A DNA stretch of 12,417 nt, from the NCBI GenBank assembly GCA_900769285.1, contig CAAGGB010000023.1, forward strand, positions 1-12,417. Reading direction: 5' to 3'. A program made the translations under genes and the position numbers. The notes below the pieces were generated by a model, which made no database searches, was not told the origin of the DNA, and worked only from the letters and a program-made list of their open reading frames with translations. This DNA is from Victivallales bacterium (GTDB taxonomy: Bacteria > Verrucomicrobiota > Lentisphaeria > Oligosphaerales > Oligosphaeraceae). Positions 7,976-12,417 of the stretch are shown piece after piece (positions within the stretch are counted from its first letter, which is position 1; each line of letters starts with the position of its first letter).

Positions 7976-9363
7976 ATTCGCGTATGGAAACCCACGACGT
8001 CATCATCATCGGGGCGGGCCTGTCCGGGCTGGCCGCCGGCATTCGCCTGAGCCAGTACGGCCACCGTGTGCGCCTCTTCGAGCGCCATGCCGTCCCCGGC
8101 GGCCTCAACTCCTACTACACGCGCCAGGGGCGCCTCTACGACACGGGCCTGCACGCCCTCACCAACGTCGGCGCGCCCGGCGACCGCGCCGCGCCCCTCA
8201 ACCTCCTCTGCCGACAGCTCCGCCTGCGCCGCGACGAGTGGGACATCCGCCCCCAGCGCCACTCCGCCGTCGCGCTCCCGTCCTGCACCCTCCAGTTCGA
8301 CAACGACATCGCCACGCTCCAGGACGCGGTGGCGGACGCGTTCCCCCACGAGGGGGACGCCTTTGCGCGTCTGGTCGCCGAGCTCCGCGCGATGGACCCC
8401 TTCGTCAGCGGGCGGGAATTCCGGCCGCTGCGTCCCTGGCTGGCGGAGCGCATCCGTACGCCCCTCCTGCGCGCGCTCCTCTGCTGTCCCGTCATGTACT
8501 ACGGCAACGCCACGGTGGGCGACATGGACTTGCGGCAGTTCTGCATCCTGTTCCGGAGTATGTTCCTGGAGGGCATGGGCCGTCCCGCCGGCGGCATGAA
8601 GGCCATCCTCGACCAGCTCTGCAGGCGCCTCGAGGCGAACGGCGCGGAGCTGTGCCTGCGACGCGGCGTCGCCGCGCTGGCGCACCGCGACGGCCGCGTG
8701 ATGGAGGCCATCCTCGACGACGGCGCGGCGGTGCGGGCCGACGTCGTGCTCTCCTGCTGCGGCGGTCCCGAGACGGGCCGGCTCCTGTCGCCGGCCGTGC
8801 CGGGTCTCTCCGACCTGGAGCCGGGCGAGATGTCGTATGTGGAGGCCGTGTTCGACCTGGCCTGTCCGCCCGCCGAGCTGGGCCTGTCGCACGCGGTGCT
8901 GTTCCGTCATGGCGCGGACTCCTTCGACTACCGCCCCGAGCCGACCACGCTCTCCCCCGACAGCCTCGTCGTCTGCGTGCCGGCGAACTTCGACGGCATG
9001 GCGGACGTCTCCCGCGAGGTGCGCGTCACCGCGCTGGGCGGCAGCCGCGCCTGGAGCACCCTCGGCCCGGACGCCTACCGCGCCGAGAAGGCGCGCACAC
9101 TGGCGGAGCTCGCCGCGCGCCTGGAGGCCAGCCATCCCGGCTTCGCCGCCGCCGTCACCGCACGCGAGCTCTACACGCCGCGAACCTTCACCCGCTTCAC
9201 CGGACGCCTCAATGGCGCCATCTACGGCATGCCGCACAAGTGGTGGGACGGCCGCACGCCCCTCGCCAACCTCCGCCTCATCGGCGCCGACCAGGGGTAC
9301 CTCGGCATCGTCGGCGCCATGCTCAGCGGCGTCACCGTCGCCAACGACATCCTCCGGGGGTGA
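7972..9363 (+). CDS. FAD-dependent phytoene desaturase/CrtI-like oxidoreductase
   Basis: The 463-residue protein begins with a textbook dinucleotide-binding fold: DVIIIGAGLSGLAAG (9-23), then Glu37 at the end of the second strand and the PGG turn (42-44) typical of the CrtI, carotenoid isomerase and retinol saturase group. The C-terminus has the second FAD-contact motif (LIGADQGYLGIVGAMLSG, about 436-453). Members are soluble or membrane-associated desaturases, isomerases or saturases acting on polyenes and other hydrophobic substrates. Without other carotenoid genes nearby the substrate is open. I chose GTG 7972 because it overlaps the preceding small frame in GTGA. ATG 7984, four codons later, is an equally good protein start, and neither has a clear ribosome-binding site. 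It lies 78 bases after the DUF1080 gene and may share its transcript. Confidence 0.9.
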   Translation: MNSRMETHDVIIIGAGLSGLAAGIRLSQYGHRVRLFERHAVPGGLNSYYTRQGRLYDTGLHALTNVGAPGDRAAPLNLLCRQLRLRRDEWDIRPQRHSAVALPSCTLQFDNDIATLQDAVADAFPHEGDAFARLVAELRAMDPFVSGREFRPLRPWLAERIRTPLLRALLCCPVMYYGNATVGDMDLRQFCILFRSMFLEGMGRPAGGMKAILDQLCRRLEANGAELCLRRGVAALAHRDGRVMEAILDDGAAVRADVVLSCCGGPETGRLLSPAVPGLSDLEPGEMSYVEAVFDLACPPAELGLSHAVLFRHGADSFDYRPEPTTLSPDSLVVCVPANFDGMADVSREVRVTALGGSRAWSTLGPDAYRAEKARTLAELAARLEASHPGFAAAVTARELYTPRTFTRFTGRLNGAIYGMPHKWWDGRTPLANLRLIGADQGYLGIVGAMLSGVTVANDILRG

Positions 9364-9408
9364 GACACCCCACACGAGGCCCACGCGACAAAAAATCGCG
9401 GTCGCGGC

Positions 9409-9436
9409 TTGCAATTCGGGAAAGCCGGGGTAAGTT
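9409..9436 (+). promoter_or_regulatory. Weak candidate promoter for the tRNA-Tyr genes
   Basis: TTGCAA (9409-9414) and TAAGTT (9431-9436) are separated by 16 bases, about 40 bases upstream of the first tRNA. The -35-like box has the same sequence as the one proposed upstream of the aminopeptidase. The -10 match is poor (three of six), so this is tentative. Confidence 0.25.
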
Positions 9437-9473
9437 ATTGTTGTCGCCGCCGAACAGGCAGCGCGGACATGAT

Positions 9474-9558
9474 GGTAGGATACCGAAGTGGCCAAACGGG
9501 GCAGACTGTAAATCTGCTAGCCATGCTTTCCTTGGTTCGAATCCAAGTCCTACCACCA
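9474..9558 (+). tRNA. tRNA-Tyr (anticodon GTA), copy 1
   Basis: The gene is 85 bases long with encoded CCA. The acceptor stem GGTAGGA (9474-9480) pairs with TCCTACC (9548-9554), followed by discriminator A and CCA. The anticodon arm is GCAGA, loop CTGTAAA, TCTGC, giving anticodon GTA. A long variable arm (class II) is present as expected for bacterial tRNA-Tyr. The T arm is CTTGG, TTCGAAT, CCAAG. Confidence 0.97.
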
Positions 9559-9580
9559 TCTCTCTGACAACCTATATGAT

Positions 9581-9665
9581 GGTAGGATACCGAAGTGGCC
9601 AAACGGGGCAGACTGTAAATCTGCTAGCCATGCTTTCCTTGGTTCGAATCCAAGTCCTACCACCA
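9581..9665 (+). tRNA. tRNA-Tyr (anticodon GTA), copy 2
   Basis: This is an identical 85-base copy of the preceding tRNA-Tyr, including encoded CCA. It starts 23 bases after the first copy ends, so the two are almost certainly co-transcribed. Confidence 0.97.
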
Positions 9666-9763
9666 TCTTCGACTTCCTCCAGTCGCTGTCCGGACGGCTC
9701 TTTCCGCGCCGCCGGGCAACGGGAGGCCAGCAGGACGGACGATGAAAAAATCGCCCACCTGAC

Positions 9764-9791
9764 TGGACAAAGCGGAAAGTTGAGTTAAAGT
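9764..9791 (+). promoter_or_regulatory. Candidate promoter for tRNA-Cys
   Basis: TGGACA (9764-9769, five of six matches to TTGACA) and TAAAGT (9786-9791, four of six) are separated by 16 bases. Transcription would start near 9798, about 17 bases before the tRNA. A short inverted repeat, TGAGTT and AACTCA (9781-9798), overlaps the -10 region. Confidence 0.4.
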
Positions 9792-9814
9792 AAACTCATC
9801 AACCCAATCAAGAC

Positions 9815-9889
9815 GGCGTGGTCGCCAAGTGGTAAGGCAAAGGTCTGCAAAACCTTTATACATGGGTCCGAATCCCATCCACGCCTCCA
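9815..9889 (+). tRNA. tRNA-Cys (anticodon GCA)
   Basis: The gene is 75 bases long with encoded CCA. The acceptor stem GGCGTGG (9815-9821) pairs with CCACGCC (9879-9885). The discriminator is U, which is the known Cys identity base. The anticodon arm is AAGGT, loop CTGCAAA, ACCTT, giving anticodon GCA. The T arm is ATGGG, TCCGAAT, CCCAT. Confidence 0.97.
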
Positions 9890-9893
9890 GCTT

Positions 9894-9943
9894 GACTTTC
9901 GCCTGCCTCTGCGGAGAGCGGAGGCAGGCAAAAGTCTTTTTTT
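9894..9943 (+). terminator. Strong intrinsic terminator of the tRNA block
   Basis: GCCTGCCTC (9901-9909) pairs with GAGGCAGGC (9921-9929). The helix can continue inward by three pairs to a GGAGA loop and outward, past one mismatch, through GACTTT and AAAGTC. Seven T residues (9937-9943) follow directly. It starts five bases after the tRNA-Cys CCA end. Confidence 0.9.
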
Positions 9944-10098
9944 ATGCCGTCTAGCCGCGGCCCCCGACGCTTCGCGCGAGGCGTCTGTCAGGGTCGGGAC
10001 GGCAGACGATGTCCGGCGGCCACAGGCCAGTGGCTGTCCCCCAGGTGGATGGCCGTGCCGGGCATGGGGCGGAGTGTGCTGTTCATACATAGAATCAG

Positions 10099-10479
10099 AT
10101 GGCAAAGAAGACAATCATTCAGCAGGACTTCGAGGATGACGAATATGAAGTCATCAGCAAGAAGTCGAAGCGCCGGATGGCGAAGGCGGCCAGCCGTGCC
10201 CAGCAGCAGCAACAGCAGCAGAGCGTCATTGAGGAGGGCGACGACACCATGAGCCGTGTCGCGCTCCTGTGCCAGGAGGAGCGCTGGCGTGAGGCCGTCT
10301 CCCTGTGCCACGAGGCTCTCGCCAAGGCCCGCGCCGAGGGCCGCGAGGACCTCGAGATGACGATTGAGATGGCCTTGCCCAAGCTGGAGTATTCATGGCG
10401 ACGCCAGCGCGCCGCGGTGTTGATCAGCAGTTCCAAAGCGATGTTGCAGAAGGAGTACCTCTTGGATGTTGGGGAATAA
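10099..10479 (+). CDS. Hypothetical small helical protein with a polyglutamine run
   Basis: I do not recognise this 126-residue protein. The first half is charged: an acidic stretch (DFEDDEYE), a basic cluster (KKSKRRMAKAASR), then seven consecutive Gln and an acidic linker. The second half (from about residue 51) is predicted helical, with a segment resembling one TPR unit (CQEERWREAVSLCHEALAKA). The ATG at 10099 has no clear Shine-Dalgarno, and an A/T-rich TAGAAT lies only three bases upstream. A second in-frame ATG at 10249 is preceded by GAGGAGGG (10231-10238) with good spacing, so a shorter 76-residue form is possible. Its 3' end overlaps the next gene by 14 bases and carries that gene's ribosome-binding site, so the two are translationally coupled and probably work together. 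Confidence 0.75.
   Translation: MAKKTIIQQDFEDDEYEVISKKSKRRMAKAASRAQQQQQQQSVIEEGDDTMSRVALLCQEERWREAVSLCHEALAKARAEGREDLEMTIEMALPKLEYSWRRQRAAVLISSSKAMLQKEYLLDVGE
10450..10455 (+). promoter_or_regulatory. Shine-Dalgarno of the coiled-coil gene inside the preceding gene
   Basis: AAGGAG lies within the last codons of the small upstream gene and ends ten bases before the ATG at 10466. This supports that start and indicates translational coupling. Confidence 0.65.
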
Positions 10480-11836
10480 TGAGCAGATTGCCGGCGTGAG
10501 CCTGCCGGAAGTGTTTTCGCAGATGGTCAGCGAGCTGCCGTGGAAGAGCCTCGAGACCTATATCCAGGGCAACAGCCAGCTCCTCAAGCTGTGCACCATC
10601 GGCGGAACCCGCCTCAAGCCCGACAAGCGCAAGAAGTTCGAGCAGGTCATCGTCCGCGAGGCCGAGAAGCAGAAGTTCGCCGACGCCGTGACCAACGCCG
10701 TCTTCGCGGCCTGGTATCCCGTCCACAAGGAGCTGCACGAGCAGCTCGAGTCCTACTACCACTCGGACGAGTACAAGGCCTACCGCCAGGAGCACGGCCT
10801 CGACGAGGAGGCCTATGTCCTTCCCGACGAGAAGCTCGACAGCCTCTTCCGCGTCGATGACCTCAAGCTGTGGAAGATACTCCTCTGCTTCAGCCCCCTC
10901 CGCTTCACCGCCGAGCAGGCCGCGCGTCTCCTCAACGACTCCACCGGCAGCGAGGAGCTGGTCGAGCGCCTCAAGGCCAGCCAGGCCGAGTGCGCCGACC
11001 TCACCCGCCGCAACGAGCAGCTGGCCGCCGAGGCCGTCCGGCTCCGCACCAAGCAGAACGAGGACGCCGCCGAGCTCCAGGAGCTCAAGAAGCAGCTCCG
11101 CCAGCTCAAGCAGGAGAACGAGCAGACCGCCAAGCGCCTTGAGGGCGCGCAGGCCGAGGCCCGCCGCGTCAACCAGCAGATCGCGCAGGCCGGCAGCGAG
11201 CGCAACGCCGCCGAGGAGGCCATCAAGGCCGAGATGCAGAAGGCCATGGCCCGCGTCCAGGACGACCTCCGCCGCCAGACCGAGGAGCTCCAGTCCTGGA
11301 AGAGCCGCTACGAGGAGCAGCGCGCCGGCAACCGCCGCCTCGAGGAGAACGTCGCCGCCCTCAACAAGGCGCAGGGCGACCTCCAGGCGCAGGCCGCCGC
11401 CGCCACCGCCCAGTTCGACGAGATGCGGCGCTTCGCCACCCTCGTCCTCCAGAACATCGACTGGCCGCGCGTCGGCGCCGCCATGAAGCTCAGCGCCACC
11501 ATGAAGCGCAACTTCAACAGCCTCGTCAAGCGCCTCGACTACAACACCGAGGACCGCAAGCCCACCATCGAGGGAACCCTCCCGCAGTTCTGGGACAAGC
11601 TCGGCGCCGCCGAGTCCAAGCTCATCAAGGCCATCGCCGAGAGCAGCACCGCCGAGGTCTGCGCCAGCTCCATCAACGACTACTGGAACGGCATCCGCGA
11701 CCAGTTCACCGAAGTCCAGACCGGACTCGAGGCCCGCATCGTCCTCCTCGGACTCCTTCAGGACATCTTCTACCAGACCCTCGAGTCCGACACCCTCGCC
11801 GAGGAGCTCCCCGAGAAGGCCAAGGAGTCCAAGTGA
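10466..11836 (+). CDS. Hypothetical coiled-coil protein of unknown function
   Basis: The 456-residue protein has three parts. Residues 1 to about 160 form a globular, mostly helical region with aromatic and charged segments (PWKSLETYIQGNSQLLKL, AVFAAWYPVHKELHEQLESY). Residues about 163-320 form a long coiled coil dense in Glu, Lys, Gln and Leu (for example LQELKKQLRQLKQENEQ). Residues about 320-456 form a helical C-terminal region that ends in a charged tail. There is no signal peptide or membrane segment, so it is likely cytoplasmic. I see no ATPase, nuclease or other catalytic motif, so a structural, scaffolding or sensing role is more plausible than an enzyme, but that is inference. Codons are strongly C-ending in the central and distal parts. 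It overlaps the preceding small gene by 14 bases and is followed by an intrinsic terminator, so the pair forms a compact two-gene operon. Confidence 0.88.
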   Translation: MLGNNEQIAGVSLPEVFSQMVSELPWKSLETYIQGNSQLLKLCTIGGTRLKPDKRKKFEQVIVREAEKQKFADAVTNAVFAAWYPVHKELHEQLESYYHSDEYKAYRQEHGLDEEAYVLPDEKLDSLFRVDDLKLWKILLCFSPLRFTAEQAARLLNDSTGSEELVERLKASQAECADLTRRNEQLAAEAVRLRTKQNEDAAELQELKKQLRQLKQENEQTAKRLEGAQAEARRVNQQIAQAGSERNAAEEAIKAEMQKAMARVQDDLRRQTEELQSWKSRYEEQRAGNRRLEENVAALNKAQGDLQAQAAAATAQFDEMRRFATLVLQNIDWPRVGAAMKLSATMKRNFNSLVKRLDYNTEDRKPTIEGTLPQFWDKLGAAESKLIKAIAESSTAEVCASSINDYWNGIRDQFTEVQTGLEARIVLLGLLQDIFYQTLESDTLAEELPEKAKESK

Positions 11837-11857
11837 GCGGCGCTTCAGCGCACCGCT
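11836..11857 (+). other. Short hairpin just after the coiled-coil stop codon
   Basis: AGCGGCGC pairs with GCG and CCGCT (11836-11857) around a TTCA loop with a small CA bulge. A T6 run comes 17 bases later (11875-11880). It may assist termination or protect the mRNA 3' end. Confidence 0.4.
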
Positions 11858-11880
11858 GACTGACTGCTGACGTCTTTTTT

Positions 11881-11923
11881 GCCCGCCCCCGACAGCCATC
11901 CCGCTGCCGAGGGCGGGCTTTTT
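11881..11923 (+). terminator. Intrinsic terminator after the coiled-coil gene
   Basis: GCCCGCCC (11881-11888) pairs with GGGCGGGC (11911-11918), with further pairing inside the loop (CAGC with GCTG), and is followed by TTTTT (11919-11923). A T6 run just before the stem means the reverse strand would also have a U-poor but A-flanked hairpin, so the forward direction is favoured. Confidence 0.8.
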
Positions 11924-11944
11924 CTGGTCATGGCTCTGCATCCC

Positions 11945-11986
11945 GGGGGAAAAAGCGCGGCTTTCCTTCCGCCTCGCTTTTCCCCC
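11945..11986. repeat. Long imperfect inverted repeat (hairpin)
   Basis: GGGGGAAAAAGCG (11945-11957) pairs with CGCTTTTCCCCC (11975-11986) with one bulged A, and CGG (11958-11960) can pair with CCG (11969-11971) inside. A second small hairpin, CCGCC with GGCGG (11985-12005) followed by TTTT, adjoins it. No gene on either strand clearly uses this as a terminator. Confidence 0.65.
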
Positions 11987-12012
11987 GCCTCGCTTCGCTC
12001 GGCGGTTTTGCT

Positions 12013-12030
12013 CTCGTCACTCTCGTTGTT
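12013..12030 (+). repeat. Two diverged units of the CTCGTCCCT/CTCGTTGCT 9-bp family
   Basis: CTCGTCACT and CTCGTTGTT each differ by one base from the two unit types of the array at 517-579, and they occur in the same order (CCCT type, then TTGCT type). Confidence 0.55.
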
Positions 12031-12045
12031 TTGTGTGTTTATTCC

Positions 12046-12099
12046 CATAGGGCTCATAGGACTCATAGGGCTCATAATGCCCATAGGGCTCATTGCCCC
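12046..12099 (+). repeat. 9-bp tandem repeat array (CATAGGGCT family)
   Basis: There are six head-to-tail 9-mers: CATAGGGCT, CATAGGACT, CATAGGGCT, CATAATGCC, CATAGGGCT and CATTGCCCC. The last is degenerate. This is a different sequence from the 517-579 array but has the same unit length. Confidence 0.88.
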
Positions 12100-12417
12100 A
12101 GGCGTCCTCCGCTTGTCAGGATTGCGCAAGTCGGCGCATAGGGCATCATCCAAGGCAATCTGAATGATATGGTCATCGTCGACACCTTCTCCTGTCTTGC
12201 GGAAGACACCGGCCTGCCGTCAGCCGTGCGGGCGTGAGGAGGCCATGGAGATTGGCCAGACTCGATGAGTGGTTACAGGCAGTCTTTTTGCGCACGTCAT
12301 CCGAAAGTTGGTTGCATTGGTGACTGAATTTCTGGCAAGCTGGCAGGGGACGTTCGTCGTTCAGGCCACCACAGGCACAGAGAGGGGAGGGTGGTGCGGC
12401 GGTCGGGCCAGATGCCG
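12100..12417. other. Terminal stretch without a supported gene
   Basis: I see no convincing gene here. A plus-strand frame from GTG 12269 stays open to the window edge (about 49 codons, beginning VVTGSLFAHVIRKL) and a minus-strand frame crosses 12219-11845. Neither has a ribosome-binding site or recognisable homology. The composition is less GC-biased than in the genes. It could hold the start of a gene or the decayed remnant of one. Confidence 0.5.

Larger units (their letters stand above)
9469..9668 (+). repeat. Direct tandem duplication containing tRNA-Tyr (2 x 93 bp)
   Basis: Positions 9469-9561 and 9576-9668 are identical over 93 bases, with a 14-base spacer and a period of 107. The identity covers the whole tRNA plus five bases upstream and three downstream, and stops sharply on both sides. 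Confidence 0.95.

Noticed and set aside
9384..9406. CGCGAC/GTCGCG hairpin after the flavoprotein stop codon as a terminator.
   Set aside because: No T tract follows the stem; the only homopolymer is an A run in the loop.
2176..9495. Minus-strand open frame of about 2,440 codons.
   Set aside because: It mirrors three well-supported plus-strand genes codon for codon and runs through a tRNA gene. Its sequence is low-complexity Ala/Arg/Gly/Val with no recognisable domain. It exists because the sense genes lack TTA, CTA and TCA codons.
9469..9668. Attachment-site duplication from an integrated element.
   Set aside because: The copies are complete tRNA genes only 14 bases apart, with no integrase or foreign cargo between them, so simple tandem duplication explains it.
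10424..11941. Minus-strand frame of 505 codons opposite the coiled-coil gene.
   Set aside because: It is Leu/Gly/Glu-rich shadow coding of the highly biased sense gene, and it runs through the terminator hairpin.
12046..12099. Origin-type iteron array.
   Set aside because: The 9-bp direct repeats are reminiscent, but no replication initiator gene, DnaA box or AT-rich unwinding region is nearby, and similar 9-mers of other sequence occur elsewhere in the window.
11845..12219. Minus-strand frame with a protein-like stretch (DDDHIIQIALDDALCADL) that runs into the CATAGGGCT repeats.
   Set aside because: It has no ribosome site, no recognised family and low-complexity repeat coding downstream. 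It may be a decayed remnant, but this cannot be supported from the sequence.

Overview
The window is GC-rich DNA from what looks like a member of the PVC superphylum (Verrucomicrobia, Lentisphaerae, Planctomycetes and relatives). This is inferred from gene content: a Tat-exported Gfo/Idh oxidoreductase beside a secreted giant protein with DUF1080, discoidin and HEAT domains, plus short 9-bp tandem repeats in the spacers. No rRNA or phylogenetic marker is present, so the assignment is tentative. All convincing genes lie on the plus strand.

Positions 1-748: the 3' end of a Fic-family protein gene, cut by the window edge with the Fic motif core still visible, followed by a low-complexity spacer with a TTTTC run, a 9-bp CTCGTCCCT tandem array and a probable sigma70-type promoter. 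Positions 749-9363: four genes in one direction with small gaps. They encode an M18 metallo-aminopeptidase, a Tat-signal Gfo/Idh/MocA oxidoreductase, a secreted protein of about 1,430 residues (HEAT-like repeats, two F5/8 type C domains, two DUF1080 domains) and a CrtI/phytoene-desaturase-like flavoprotein. A possible 17-codon leader peptide overlaps the flavoprotein start by four bases.

Positions 9364-9943: an RNA block with two identical tRNA-Tyr(GTA) genes in tandem and one tRNA-Cys(GCA), closed by a strong intrinsic terminator. Positions 9944-11923: a two-gene unit of unknown function (a small polyglutamine-containing helical protein overlapping a 456-residue coiled-coil protein), ended by an intrinsic terminator. 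Positions 11924-12417: non-coding as far as can be seen, with a long hairpin, decayed copies of the same 9-bp repeat family and a second 9-bp array (CATAGGGCT).

The best functional story is extracytoplasmic carbohydrate breakdown. The exported Gfo/Idh enzyme could oxidise a glycoside, probably at C3, and the DUF1080 domains, helped by two discoidin-type sugar-binding domains, would cleave the 3-keto product. The aminopeptidase and flavoprotein have no obvious link to this. The most obscure part is the overlapping gene pair at 10099-11836, which matches no family I recognise.
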